From CALDSL01 sp039810245 (GTDB lineage: Bacteria > Chloroflexota > Anaerolineae > Anaerolineales > Anaerolineaceae), in contig JBDHWQ010000004.1 of NCBI GenBank assembly GCA_039810245.1, forward strand, positions 62,001 through 126,000: a DNA stretch of 64,000 bases, in the 5' to 3' direction. Of the stretch, positions 8,631-17,495 are shown in pieces. Position 1 is the first letter of the stretch. The number at the start of each line of letters is the position of its first letter. The notes beneath the pieces are model-generated. The model was given only the letters and a program-made list of their open reading frames with translations. It had not been told where the DNA came from and ran no database searches. The position numbers and the translations under genes were made by a program.

Positions 8631-9953
8631 ATGACCCCCATCCGTACCTTGATCATGGGCGCAGCTGGCCGCGATTTCCACAATTTCAATGTGTTTTTCC
8701 GCGGTAATTCGGCTTACCAGGTTGTCGCCATCACCGCAACCCAGATCCCCAATATTGAAGGCCGCAAGTACCCAGCCGAGCTCGCCGGCGCTGACCTGTA
8801 CCCCGAGGGCATCCAGATCATCCCCGAAAGCGAAATGCTGGATGTGATCAAACAGCAGAAGATCCAACTGGTGGTCTTCGCTTACAGCGATGTTTCGGAA
8901 GAATATGTGATGCACAAGGCCGCGGCCGTCAATGCTGCCGGCGCGGACTTCATGCTGATGGGCGTGCGCTCGACGCAGGTTAAGTCGATCAAGCCTGTGG
9001 TTTCGATCTGCGCTGTGCGCACCGGCTCGGGCAAGAGCCAGACCACCCGCCGCGTTTCGCTGATCCTGCGCTCGATGGGCTACAAAGTGGCCGCCATCCG
9101 CCACCCCATGCCCTATGGCGACCTGGTGAAGCAGAAGGTCCAGCGCTTTGAAACCTACGCCGACCTGGACAAGCACGAGTGCACCATCGAAGAGCGTGAA
9201 GAGTACGAACCGCACCTCGATAATGGCGTGATCGTCTACGCCGGCGTGGATTACGAAGCCATCCTGCGCCAGGCCGAACAGGAAGTCGACATCGTTCTGT
9301 GGGACGGCGGCAACAACGACTTCTCATTCTACGTGCCCGATCTGTCGATCGTGGTGGCCGATCCGCACCGCCCCGGTCACGAAGTCTCCTACTACCCCGG
9401 TGAGACTACCGTCCGTACCGCGGATGTGATCGTCATCAACAAGGTGGACACCGCCAGCCCCGAGGCCGTGCAGACCGTGCGCAAGAACGTATACAGCATC
9501 AACCCCGAAGCGACCGTAATCGAAGCCGCCTCTCCGCTGTTTGTGGATGACCCGGATGCCATCCGCGGCAAGCGCGTGCTGGTGATCGAAGACGGCCCGA
9601 CCCTGACCCACGGCGGCATGAAGTACGGCGCCGGTTACGTGGCCGCGCAGCGCTTTGGCGCCAAAGAAATCGTCGATCCGCGACCCTTCGCGGTGGGCAC
9701 CATCACCGCCACCTATCAGAAGTACCCGGACACCGGCATGATCCTGCCCGCGATGGGTTACGGCGACCAGCAGGTCCGCGACCTGGAAACCACGATCAAT
9801 AACGCCGACGTGGACATGGTCATTGTGGCTACCCCCATCGACCTGACCCGCGTGCTGAAGATCAACAAACCCTACCAGCGCGTGCGTTACGAGCTGCAGG
9901 AGATCGGCCAGCCGACCCTCGAGGATATTCTCAAGGCTAAGTTCGGTAAGTAA
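8631..9953 (+). CDS. cyclic 2,3-diphosphoglycerate synthetase-like P-loop NTPase
   Basis: A 440-residue protein of the family that includes methanogen cyclic 2,3-diphosphoglycerate synthetase. The N-terminal part begins with a Rossmann-like T-L-I-M-G-A-A-G-R-D-F-H-N-F-N; a P-loop R-T-G-S-G-K-S-Q-T-T-R-R lies near residues 128-140 and V-I-N-K-V-D-T fits a GTPase-like N-K-x-D motif. Bacterial members have no agreed function, and the annotated reaction is a family transfer. It has a good Shine-Dalgarno AAAGGAGA and probably shares the argS transcript; it ends in a strong terminator. An osmolyte or thermoprotectant role is only a guess. Confidence 0.75.
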   Translation: MTPIRTLIMGAAGRDFHNFNVFFRGNSAYQVVAITATQIPNIEGRKYPAELAGADLYPEGIQIIPESEMLDVIKQQKIQLVVFAYSDVSEEYVMHKAAAVNAAGADFMLMGVRSTQVKSIKPVVSICAVRTGSGKSQTTRRVSLILRSMGYKVAAIRHPMPYGDLVKQKVQRFETYADLDKHECTIEEREEYEPHLDNGVIVYAGVDYEAILRQAEQEVDIVLWDGGNNDFSFYVPDLSIVVADPHRPGHEVSYYPGETTVRTADVIVINKVDTASPEAVQTVRKNVYSINPEATVIEAASPLFVDDPDAIRGKRVLVIEDGPTLTHGGMKYGAGYVAAQRFGAKEIVDPRPFAVGTITATYQKYPDTGMILPAMGYGDQQVRDLETTINNADVDMVIVATPIDLTRVLKINKPYQRVRYELQEIGQPTLEDILKAKFGK

Positions 9954-9970
9954 GCAGGAACAGGCACAAA

Positions 9971-10001
9971 AAATCAGGGAGCCAGCGCTCCCTGATTTTT
10001 T
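9971..10001 (+). terminator. rho-independent terminator
   Basis: Perfect 12-bp stem AAATCAGGGAGC / GCTCCCTGATTT with a 4-nt loop and a following T-run. The A-run on the left makes it potentially active in both directions. Confidence 0.88.
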
Positions 10002-10095
10002 GCGCCCGAACGAAGCGGCGCGCTATGGTATGATTAGCGCATCAAATTGAGACGCAACGGTGCGGATTCAACGCCGCGCCGCATGATGGGTGGCT

Positions 10096-11358
10096 ATGTT
10101 CATTGATGAAGCAAGAATTTATGTACGTTCCGGCAAGGGTGGCGATGGTTTCGTGCATTTCCACCGCGAAAAGTTTGTGCCGCGCGGCGGGCCGGACGGC
10201 GGCGATGGTGGGCGCGGCGGTAGTGTAATTTTGGAAGTGGTGCCTACCATGAACACCCTGGTGGCCTACCGTCACAAGAGCCGCTACGTGGCCAAAGACG
10301 GCGCTAAGGGCGCAGTCAACAACCAGACCGGGCGCTCGGCGGATGATTTGATTGTGCCCATGCCGCCGGGGACAGTGGTGTACGATGACGATACCGGCGA
10401 GCTGTTAGGCGACCTGGTGGAGCCTGGCCAGCGGCTGCTGGTGGTCAAGGGTGGGCGTGGCGGGCGTGGCAACCCGCACTTTACGAATTCACGCAACCAG
10501 GCTCCGCGCACCGCCGAAAAAGGCGAGCCGGCGGTGGAGCGCAACCTGCGCCTGGAACTCAAGCTGATTGCCGACGTGGGCATCGTGGGCGTGCCCAACG
10601 CGGGCAAGTCCAGCCTGCTGGCAGCGGTGACTAACGCCACGCCCAAGATTGCCAGTTACCCGTTCACCACGGTGGAGCCCAACCTGGGCGTGGCCGAGCT
10701 GGACCTGGACACCACCCTGGTTCTGGCGGATATCCCCGGGCTGATCGAGGGCGCGCACCAGGGTGTGGGACTCGGCGACAGCTTTCTGCGGCATATCCAG
10801 CGCACGCGGGTGGTCATCCACCTGCTGGACGGCATGACCGAAGACCCACTGCTGGATTACGCGCAGATCAACAGCGAGCTGGCTCTGTTCGACGAGCACC
10901 TGGGCCAGAAACCGCAAATTGTGGCGGTGAGCAAGCTGGACCTGCCCGAAGTGCAGGCGCGCTGGCCGGAGTTGCGCGAGGCGCTGGTTGCGCGCGGCAT
11001 CGAAGAGCCGATGGCAATTTCCTCGGTGGCGCACATAGGGTTGGAGCCGCTGCTGTGGCGCGCGCATGAGCTGCTGAAGACAGCGCCAAAAGTCGAGGCG
11101 GCTGCGGCGCTGCCGGTGTACCGGCCGAGTGAAGACCCGCGCGCCTTTACCATTTCGCGCACTTCCGATGGTTGGCAGGTTTCCGGCGCAGCCATCGAGC
11201 GCGCGGCCAAGATGACCTTCTGGGAGCAAGATGGGTCGGTGCGGCGCTTCCAGCGCCTGCTGGAGACGCTGGGCGTAGAGAAAGCGCTGCGCGAAGCGGG
11301 CGTGCAGGAAGGCGATTCCGTGATGATCGCGGATTATGAACTGGAGTGGCAGGATTAA
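10096..11358 (+). CDS. obg: Obg/CgtA GTPase
   Basis: Ribosome-associated GTPase acting in late 50S assembly and stress control. About 420 residues: the glycine-rich Obg fold (G-G-R-G-G-R-G-N-P-H-F), then the GTPase domain with G-V-P-N-A-G-K-S-S-L-L, switch D-I-P-G-L-I-E-G-A, S-K-L-D-L, and a C-terminal OCT domain. The start is ATG 10096 (M-F-I-D-E-A-R-I, conserved); a GTG at 10090 is an alternative and neither has a clear ribosome-binding site. A TATGAT -10 candidate is at 10029-10034. obg, nadD and the VIT1 gene are packed with 3 nt or less between them. Confidence 0.95.
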   Translation: MFIDEARIYVRSGKGGDGFVHFHREKFVPRGGPDGGDGGRGGSVILEVVPTMNTLVAYRHKSRYVAKDGAKGAVNNQTGRSADDLIVPMPPGTVVYDDDTGELLGDLVEPGQRLLVVKGGRGGRGNPHFTNSRNQAPRTAEKGEPAVERNLRLELKLIADVGIVGVPNAGKSSLLAAVTNATPKIASYPFTTVEPNLGVAELDLDTTLVLADIPGLIEGAHQGVGLGDSFLRHIQRTRVVIHLLDGMTEDPLLDYAQINSELALFDEHLGQKPQIVAVSKLDLPEVQARWPELREALVARGIEEPMAISSVAHIGLEPLLWRAHELLKTAPKVEAAAALPVYRPSEDPRAFTISRTSDGWQVSGAAIERAAKMTFWEQDGSVRRFQRLLETLGVEKALREAGVQEGDSVMIADYELEWQD

Positions 11359-11361
11359 GCC

Positions 11362-12006
11362 ATGCGCCTGGGCATCTTTGGCGGAACATTTGACCCGCCG
11401 CATATTGGGCATCTGATCCTGGCCGGTGAGGCGCTGGAGCAGCTTGGCCTGGACCGGCTGTTGTGGGTGCTGACCCCTGACCCGCCGCACAAGCGCGGGC
11501 GCAAGATTTCCCCGTCCGCCGTGCGCTTAGAACTGGTGCACGCCGCGATTGACGATAACCCGCGCTTTGAGCTTTCCCGTGTGGAGCTGGACCGGCCAGG
11601 GCCGCAGTACGCGGTGGACACAGTGACCATTCTGCGCCAGCAGTTTCCGGGTTGCGAGCTTTTTTATCTGATCGGCGGTGATTCGCTGCGCGACATGCCC
11701 ACCTGGCACGAACCGCAGGCGCTGGTGCGCGCGGTGGATGCTTTCGGGGTGATGCCGCGCCCTGGGGCTGAGACGGATATACCCGCGCTGGAGCACGTAT
11801 TGCCAGGGATCGGGCAGAAGGCGGTCTTTCTCAAGCTGCCGCTGGTGGAAATCTCTTCGACGGATATCCGCGCGCGGCTGGCCGATGGGCGCACCGTGCG
11901 CTATTTATTGCCGGCGCCGGTGTGGCAACGCATCTGCGAACGGGGTTATTACACTCCCAAAGTTCGTAAACCGCGCGAAGCGGTAAAGGTGGAACATGAA
12001 CGCTGA
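11362..12006 (+). CDS. nadD: nicotinate-nucleotide adenylyltransferase
   Basis: Adenylates nicotinate mononucleotide in NAD synthesis. 214 residues with the nucleotidyltransferase motif G-G-T-F-D-P-P-H-I-G-H at residues 7-17 and the C-terminal I-S-S-T-D-I-R-A-R. It begins 3 nt after the obg stop, a gene order common in bacteria, and overlaps the next gene by 11 nt, so the three are translationally coupled. Confidence 0.94.
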   Translation: MRLGIFGGTFDPPHIGHLILAGEALEQLGLDRLLWVLTPDPPHKRGRKISPSAVRLELVHAAIDDNPRFELSRVELDRPGPQYAVDTVTILRQQFPGCELFYLIGGDSLRDMPTWHEPQALVRAVDAFGVMPRPGAETDIPALEHVLPGIGQKAVFLKLPLVEISSTDIRARLADGRTVRYLLPAPVWQRICERGYYTPKVRKPREAVKVEHER

Positions 12007-13117
12007 AGTCAAATCACGCTACCTGGAAAATTGGAATGATGAGCGCAGCAGCGCGGCACTGTATCAGGTGCTGGCCGAGCGCGAAAAAGATCCGCGCCTT
12101 GCGGGAATCTACCGGCGCATGGCCGATGTGGAGATCAAGCATGCCGTGCGCTGGGAGAAGCTGCTGCAGGAAGGCGGCGAGCAGATACCCGTATTCCGGC
12201 CGGGGATACGGACGCGGCTGATGTTGTGGCTGGCGCGGCGTTTTGGGCCGGAAATGGTGCTGCCATCCATGCAGCAAATGGAACAGGGCGGCAGCAGCAG
12301 TTACAAGCGGCAACCCGAAGCCACGGGCATGGCGGCTGAAGAAAGCTCGCACGCGCGCATCCTCAACCAGCTTTCCAAGAGCGGCAAAGGCGGCATGGCG
12401 GGCAGCTCGCTGGCTCTACTGGAAGGGCGCCATCGCTCGGCGGGCGGCAACGCGCTGCGCGCGGCGGTGCTGGGCGCCAACGACGGCCTGGTATCGAACC
12501 TCAGCCTGGTGATGGGCGTGGCCGGCGCAGCACTCAACAGCCGCCAGATTTTGATCACCGGGCTGGCCGGGCTGCTGGCAGGCGCGTGCTCGATGGCGCT
12601 GGGCGAATGGCTGTCAGTGCAGAGCTCGCGCGAGCTGTATGCCAACCAGATCGAGATCGAGCGCGCTGAAATTGAAAGCGCGCCGGAAGAGGAAGCCGAG
12701 GAGCTGGCGCTGATCTACGAATCACGCGGGTTAGACCTGGAGACCGCGCGTTCGATGGCGCGGCAGATCATTTCAAAACCCGAAAGCGCGCTGGATACCC
12801 TGGCGCGCGAAGAACTGGGCCTCGATCCGGATGAGCTGGGCGGTTCGGCCTGGGTGGCGGCGGGCACGTCATTTGTGCTGTTTGCCATCGGCGCGATCAT
12901 CCCGGTACTGGCGTTTATGTTCCTCAGCGGTTCGACCGCGGTGCTGGTGAGCATCCTGTCCAGCACGCTGGGGTTGTTCCTGGTGGGCGCAGCCACGTCG
13001 CTGTTCACCGGGCGCGGGCTGCTGTTTTCGGGCATGCGCATGGTCATTTTCGGCCTTCTGGCCGCGGCGGTCACCTACGCCATCGGCCTGTTGATCGGCG
13101 TGAGCGTAGCAGGGTAA
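11996..13117 (+). CDS. ferritin-like / VIT1 (CCC1) fusion, probable Fe/Mn membrane transporter
   Basis: 373-residue fusion. Residues 1-140 are a ferritin-like helical domain with E-R-S-S-A-A-L-Y and E-I-K-H-A, typical di-iron ligands. From about residue 150 it is a VIT1/CCC1 transporter: H-R-S-A-G-G-N-A-L-R-A-A-V-L-G-A-N-D-G-L-V-S followed by about five membrane helices. Similar proteins (MbfA type) export iron at the inner membrane, the ferritin domain sensing or delivering it. Metal and direction are inferred. It overlaps nadD by 11 nt and is followed by a terminator. Confidence 0.85.
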   Translation: MNAEVKSRYLENWNDERSSAALYQVLAEREKDPRLAGIYRRMADVEIKHAVRWEKLLQEGGEQIPVFRPGIRTRLMLWLARRFGPEMVLPSMQQMEQGGSSSYKRQPEATGMAAEESSHARILNQLSKSGKGGMAGSSLALLEGRHRSAGGNALRAAVLGANDGLVSNLSLVMGVAGAALNSRQILITGLAGLLAGACSMALGEWLSVQSSRELYANQIEIERAEIESAPEEEAEELALIYESRGLDLETARSMARQIISKPESALDTLAREELGLDPDELGGSAWVAAGTSFVLFAIGAIIPVLAFMFLSGSTAVLVSILSSTLGLFLVGAATSLFTGRGLLFSGMRMVIFGLLAAAVTYAIGLLIGVSVAG

Positions 13118-13122
13118 ACATA

Positions 13123-13151
13123 ACGCCGGGGCAGGGGCACCCCGGCGTTTT
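13123..13151 (+). terminator. rho-independent terminator of the obg-nadD-VIT1 operon
   Basis: ACGCCGGGG / CCCCGGCGT stem with an 8-nt loop, followed by TTTT. Confidence 0.75.
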
Positions 13152-13169
13152 GCCATGATCGTCGAGCGG

Positions 13170-14030
13170 TTACTGGTGCACCAGCTCTAACTGCCCGACG
13201 CTCATTTCGACGTGTATGGAGAGCAGCGGGCCGGAGCCCTGCGTCTCGTAGATGCGGTCCTGCACCGTCCAGGTGCCGCGCTGGGTGACGTTGTTGAGGC
13301 TGCCGCTCACTTCGATGCGCGTGCGGGTGTTGGCGGGGATGATGATTTTGACGCTGCTGACACCGCTGTTGAGGCGCACGCTGGCGTCACGCTGCAGTGA
13401 CCCGCCAAAATCGAGGGTGTAGGAGCCCGCGCCGGAGTCGAAGGTCATTTCTTCGCAGTTGGCGTTGCCCAGGTTCAGCAGCTCCACCTGTGAAGCGCCG
13501 GTCTTATAAGCCAGCTTGCGCATTACCTGCGGGTTGGGTGCATCAAAGGTCACGTCCGACTTGCTGGCGCCGTCATTGATCTCCAGGTTGGTGAGCGGCA
13601 CGCCACCCAGCGCCAGTGTGCCCTCGTAGGCGCCAGCGTTGATCGTAAGATCGGTGGGCACGTTGCCGAGCGTCAGATTCCACTCGTTGATCACATCTTT
13701 GCCCAGGTTGACCGCAGACTTCAGCTCGCTCTGGTCAAGCGTGACGCGGCTGCCGTCACGCTTGACTTCCGGCTTGAGCTGTTCGACGTTATAGCGGATG
13801 CTGCCGGTAACCAGCCCTGGGCCGCCACCGGTAATATTGAGCTCGCCGGCGCCCATGCTTACCGTCAGCTCGGCGGGGCTGGAAAGGGGCGCAGCCTCGT
13901 TGATATTGACGGTTTCGGGTTGGGGCATCAGATTTCCTCGCGGGATTTCCGGGGCATTCAAGGTGATCTGGCAAGCCAGGGAGGTAAGGATCAAGATGGC
14001 GAGAAACAAGGGAAGAGCATAGCGTTTCAT
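13170..14030 (-). CDS. toast-rack domain lipoprotein (DUF4097-like beta-helix)
   Basis: 286-residue exported protein. The N-terminal M-K-R-Y-A-L-P-L-F-L-A-I-L-I-L-T-S-L-A-C is a signal peptide ending in a lipobox-like cysteine. The rest is repeated beta-strand sequence with the toast-rack pattern L-T-V-S-M-G-A-G-E-L-N-I-T-G-G, found in LiaF/DUF4097-type envelope stress proteins. It is the last gene of a minus-strand operon with an ECF sigma factor, its anti-sigma factor and a polymer-forming membrane protein. No enzyme activity is expected. The weak AGAAGAAA ribosome-binding site supports the ATG at 14030. Confidence 0.78.
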   Translation of the reverse strand: MKRYALPLFLAILILTSLACQITLNAPEIPRGNLMPQPETVNINEAAPLSSPAELTVSMGAGELNITGGGPGLVTGSIRYNVEQLKPEVKRDGSRVTLDQSELKSAVNLGKDVINEWNLTLGNVPTDLTINAGAYEGTLALGGVPLTNLEINDGASKSDVTFDAPNPQVMRKLAYKTGASQVELLNLGNANCEEMTFDSGAGSYTLDFGGSLQRDASVRLNSGVSSVKIIIPANTRTRIEVSGSLNNVTQRGTWTVQDRIYETQGSGPLLSIHVEMSVGQLELVHQ

Positions 14031-14061
14031 GGGATTTCTTCTTTCTGGGTCAGGTTGCGGC

Positions 14062-15225
14062 TTATGAATTTGTCTCGGGTGTTTCCGGGCGGCGCGGGCC
14101 ATCCGGGTTGGGGAGCGGGTCCTGGGGCGACGGGGTGTAGGCCTGCGCGCCGCCGGAAGGGGCCGTGTAGGCGGCCGGGGCTGGGGTGGAGGGCTGCGCC
14201 GGCGGAACGGGCGGGGTAGGCGGGGTAGGCCGGGTGTACGGCGCCATAACGGAGGGCGGCGGGCCGGACACCGGGCGGTTGTACACCTGGGTGCCAAAGC
14301 GACTGGCGAGTACGCCGCCCAGGCCGACCACGGCGATCAGGAAGGGCACCACCCAACCCACGCAGGGGATGATCCACGCTACGGCGGAGATGAGCGAGAG
14401 CACTAGCGTGCCCACGCCGGCCGCCACCGGCGCGGTCCAGTTCGTGTGGAACAGGCTGGCACCCATACGCTGGCCAATCTCCAGTCCCAGGGCGATCCAG
14501 CCGAAGGCGACGGCTACCACCAGCGCCACCACGGCGATCAGGCTGACGGGGATGAGCAGGATGGTGAGTGCCAGCAGCAGGATAACGACCGGCGCAACCA
14601 TGAACGTCAGCAACCCGATCGCCCCACTGACCAGCGGTTGCGTTGTGATCGATGTGGCCACGCGCTGGATCGGCGCGGGAGCGAACATGGCCAGCAGTAC
14701 CGCGATCAGCGCCAGCACCAGACCCTGCAGCACGTTGAGCATAAACTGCCAGATGGGGGTGAGTACGTTTCCCAACCCATCAGGGAAGATGGAGAAGGGG
14801 AAGCGCCGCGGCAGGTTGAAGTTGAGGTCCGACGGGCCGCTGCTGATGCTGCCATCCACCTGCGCCGCGGGATCTTTGTTGACCGTGCCCCCCAGCGTGC
14901 GTACATCACCGCTGACGTGAGCGCTGCTGCCGAGGAAAATGGTACCGCCCAGTACAGCAATATTGCCGTTCACTTCGCCGTTGACGGTGAGCGTGCCGCC
15001 GCTGAGGACTACGTCGCCATTTACGCGCGCGCCGTCATCAATGGTGGCCTGCCCGCCGAACACGGCCAGTGAGCCATTGAGGGTCTGACCGCTGCTCAAG
15101 CGATAGCTGCCGCCCATTACCACTTTGCCATCGTCGCCGCCGTCCTGGGCGTGGGCGGTGGTAGGCGCGGCCAGCAGGGCCAGCGCAACGAACAGGAGAG
15201 CGAGGACTTTCATCAGGGTTTTCAT
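14062..15225 (-). CDS. polymer-forming (bactofilin-like) membrane protein with signal peptide
   Basis: 387 residues: signal peptide ending T-A-H-A-Q; a bactofilin-like beta-helix of short repeats (V-N-G-D-V-V-L-S-G-G, V-N-G-N-I-A-V-L-G-G, V-S-G-D-V-R-T-L-G-G); four or five membrane helices (about 150-290); and a Pro/Thr/Ala-rich tail. Related proteins are annotated polymer-forming cytoskeletal proteins, but the signal peptide puts the repeats outside the cytoplasm. ATG 15225 overlaps the anti-sigma stop (ATGA), showing coupling. Likely an envelope structural or stress component controlled by the adjacent sigma factor. Confidence 0.78.
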   Translation of the reverse strand: MKTLMKVLALLFVALALLAAPTTAHAQDGGDDGKVVMGGSYRLSSGQTLNGSLAVFGGQATIDDGARVNGDVVLSGGTLTVNGEVNGNIAVLGGTIFLGSSAHVSGDVRTLGGTVNKDPAAQVDGSISSGPSDLNFNLPRRFPFSIFPDGLGNVLTPIWQFMLNVLQGLVLALIAVLLAMFAPAPIQRVATSITTQPLVSGAIGLLTFMVAPVVILLLALTILLIPVSLIAVVALVVAVAFGWIALGLEIGQRMGASLFHTNWTAPVAAGVGTLVLSLISAVAWIIPCVGWVVPFLIAVVGLGGVLASRFGTQVYNRPVSGPPPSVMAPYTRPTPPTPPVPPAQPSTPAPAAYTAPSGGAQAYTPSPQDPLPNPDGPRRPETPETNS

Positions 15226-15755
15226 GAGTTGGTTGCTCCTTGGGTAGAGACGCGCCAGAGGGAAAATACCCATCCGGCGATCAAAATGGCAAAACCGGTG
15301 CTGAGCGGGATCCATACGGCCAGCAGCAGCGAGGGCGGGAGAACGTTCAGCCAGGTTCGGAGAATGCCCTGCAGTGTGGTGATGGTGGTCAGCAGGGCGA
15401 GCGCTGTGCCGAGCAGCCCTGCCAGGATGCCGGCCGGGGATGTGCGCAGCAGGAACGCGGCCACGATCAGCGCGCCCACCAGCAGCGCGCCAGCCGACAG
15501 GCCGAGGACGGTGCGCCGCACCTGTAACTGCTGGCGCGCCTTGCGCTCGGCCAGGCCGGACTGGAAGCGGCGGGCAAACCCCGGTTGGGGGTCAGCCGGC
15601 GCGGCGGATCGCAGCGTGGCGCGCGCGCTCTGCCAGCCGGAGCGCAGCTCCTGGCACGCGGCGCAGCCGGCCAGGTGCGAATGAAGTTCGCGTTCCTGCG
15701 CCGCGCTCAGCGGGGTATCTTCGAGTATCCAGGTTTCAAAGGGCTGGTGTTCCAT
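15222..15755 (-). CDS. zinc-finger anti-sigma factor
   Basis: 177-residue membrane protein. The N-terminal zf-HC2 motif L-H-S-H-L-A-G-C-A-A-C (near residues 24-34) is the ZAS anti-sigma signature. It is followed by a basic cytoplasmic segment and three to four hydrophobic helices from about residue 80. It overlaps the sigma gene upstream by 20 nt and the polymer-forming protein downstream by 4 nt. It should hold the ECF sigma factor inactive at the membrane until an envelope signal arrives; the signal is unknown. Confidence 0.85.
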   Translation of the reverse strand: MEHQPFETWILEDTPLSAAQERELHSHLAGCAACQELRSGWQSARATLRSAAPADPQPGFARRFQSGLAERKARQQLQVRRTVLGLSAGALLVGALIVAAFLLRTSPAGILAGLLGTALALLTTITTLQGILRTWLNVLPPSLLLAVWIPLSTGFAILIAGWVFSLWRVSTQGATNS

Positions 15756-16329
15756 GTTCCTCCTTCTCCGGGAAGGGCAGCGGGTGTCCCGAGTCGAGCC
15801 AGCTTTTAGCCAGGGCCTTGCGGGTGCGGAACAGGCGGCTTTTGACCGCGCTGACCGTCATCCCCAGCATATGGCCGATCTCTTCATCGGGCACGTCATA
15901 CCAGTAGCGCAGGATGATCGCCGCGCGGTCTTGCGCGGGCAGGCCATCCAGCAGGGAGCGCACCTGTTCATTTTCGAGCTGCACGGCCACCACTTTTTCC
16001 GGGCTGGGGATCGAATCGGGGATTACTTCTTCGGGTAATACGTCCATCGAAACCAGTGGCAGCCGGCGGCGGCGCTGCAGGTCAATACAATGATGCGCGG
16101 CAATGGAGAGCAGCCAGGTGAGGAAAGAGCGCTGTGGGTCGTAGCGGCGCAATGCCTGGTAAGCGCGCCAGAAACTTTCCTGGGCGGCATCTTCGGCTTC
16201 CTGGGGGTCGCCCAGCATGCGGTAGCAAAGGTTATAGACGGGCCGCTGGTAGCTCTCTACCAGGAGCGTAAACGCGTCGTCATCCCCCTGCATTGCCTGC
16301 CGGATCCAATCCGCTTCTGTGCCGCCCAC
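15736..16329 (-). CDS. ECF (group 4) RNA polymerase sigma factor
   Basis: 197 residues with region 2 (Y-N-L-C-Y-R-M-L-G-D-P-Q-E-A-E-D-A-A-Q-E-S-F) and region 4 (L-P-A-Q-D-R-A-A-I-I-L-R-Y-W-Y then E-I-G-H-M-L-G-M-T-V-S-A-V-K-S-R-L), joined by a short linker as usual for ECF factors. The start is a GTG at 16329 with the Shine-Dalgarno AGGAG 6 nt before it. It heads a four-gene operon with its anti-sigma factor and two envelope proteins, and is divergent from galT. Confidence 0.93.
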   Translation of the reverse strand: MGGTEADWIRQAMQGDDDAFTLLVESYQRPVYNLCYRMLGDPQEAEDAAQESFWRAYQALRRYDPQRSFLTWLLSIAAHHCIDLQRRRRLPLVSMDVLPEEVIPDSIPSPEKVVAVQLENEQVRSLLDGLPAQDRAAIILRYWYDVPDEEIGHMLGMTVSAVKSRLFRTRKALAKSWLDSGHPLPFPEKEEHGTPAL

Positions 16330-16423
16330 CCGCTGCTCCTAAAATGTTGATCTATTCTCATATACGCAGGCTGCGCGAGAAAGTTGCGCCCGCCCGCAGC
16401 CTATTATTCGAAGGGTATACGCG

Positions 16424-16429
16424 TATAAT
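16424..16429 (+). promoter_or_regulatory. -10 box upstream of galT
   Basis: Consensus TATAAT 22 nt before the galT ATG; no convincing -35 at 17 nt, so an activator or extended element may be used. Confidence 0.4.
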
Positions 16430-16451
16430 AACGCAGATTGCGAGGGATGAG

Positions 16452-17486
16452 ATGAACTTTGATCTGCCACATCGACGATTAAACTTGCTGACCGGCGAAT
16501 GGGTGCTGGTATCTCCGCACCGCGCCAAACGCCCCTGGCTGGGGCAGGTGGAAAAGACACCGCCCGAAAACTTGCCGGCGTACGACCCGCAGTGCTACCT
16601 GTGCCCTGGTAATCAGCGCTCGGGTGGCACACCAAATCCGCGCTACGACGGTACATTTGTGTTTGACAACGACTTTGCCGCGCTGCTGCCACTGGAAAAG
16701 AGCGAGCGCAGCGAACCGGGCAGCTTGCTGGTGGCGGAAAGCGAGGCGGGTATCTCGCGCGTTATTTGTTTTTCGCCGCGGCATGACCTTTCCATTCCCA
16801 CGCTGACCCAATCGGAAGTCGAGGCGGTGGTGGCTACCTGGGCGGAGCAGTACCGCGACCTGGGCAGTAAGGAGTTTATCCATCACGTGCAGATTTTTGA
16901 GAACCGCGGGGCGATGATGGGCGCGTCAAACCCGCACCCGCACAGCCAGGTGTGGGCCACATCGCACATCCCCAACGAGGTGGTGAAAGAGATCGAGCAC
17001 CAGTGGGCGCACATGGAAGAAAACGATACGTGCCTGCTGTGCGACTATCTCAAGATGGAGATTACCAGCGGAGAGCGCATTGTGGCGCGCAACGAGCACT
17101 TTACCGCGCTGGTGCCGTACTGGGCAGTATGGCCCTTTGAGGTAATCCTGCTTGCCAACCGGCACCTGGGCAATATGGCCGAGCTTACCGCGCAGGAAAA
17201 CGCCGGGCTGGCGGATATCCTGCGCCAGGTTACTGCGCGATACGACAACCTGTTCGAGGTCAGCTTCCCGTACTCGATGGGATTCCACCAGACGCCCACG
17301 GATGGCAAGGAGTATCCCTTCCTGCATTTCCACGCGCATTACTACCCGCCGCTGCTGCGCTCGGCGACGGTACGCAAGTTTATGGTGGGTTTTGAGCTGC
17401 TGGCGCAGCCGCAGCGCGACCTGACGCCCGAAACCGCCGCGCAGCGCCTGCGCGAGGTGAGCGCGGTGCATTACCGCCTGCGCTAA
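16452..17486 (+). CDS. galT: galactose-1-phosphate uridylyltransferase
   Basis: Transfers UMP between UDP-glucose and galactose 1-phosphate (Leloir pathway). 344 residues. Zinc ligands C-Y-L-C near 48-51 and the active-site P-H-P-H-S-Q at 161-166, with H164 the expected uridylylated histidine. A second H-x-H near the C-terminus (L-H-F-H-A-H-Y-Y) fits the family. Start ATG 16452 follows a GAGG site; upstream in-frame codons are not conserved. No galK or galE is nearby, so it could work on another hexose 1-phosphate. Confidence 0.92.
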   Translation: MNFDLPHRRLNLLTGEWVLVSPHRAKRPWLGQVEKTPPENLPAYDPQCYLCPGNQRSGGTPNPRYDGTFVFDNDFAALLPLEKSERSEPGSLLVAESEAGISRVICFSPRHDLSIPTLTQSEVEAVVATWAEQYRDLGSKEFIHHVQIFENRGAMMGASNPHPHSQVWATSHIPNEVVKEIEHQWAHMEENDTCLLCDYLKMEITSGERIVARNEHFTALVPYWAVWPFEVILLANRHLGNMAELTAQENAGLADILRQVTARYDNLFEVSFPYSMGFHQTPTDGKEYPFLHFHAHYYPPLLRSATVRKFMVGFELLAQPQRDLTPETAAQRLREVSAVHYRLR

Positions 17487-17495
17487 CCCGGCGGC

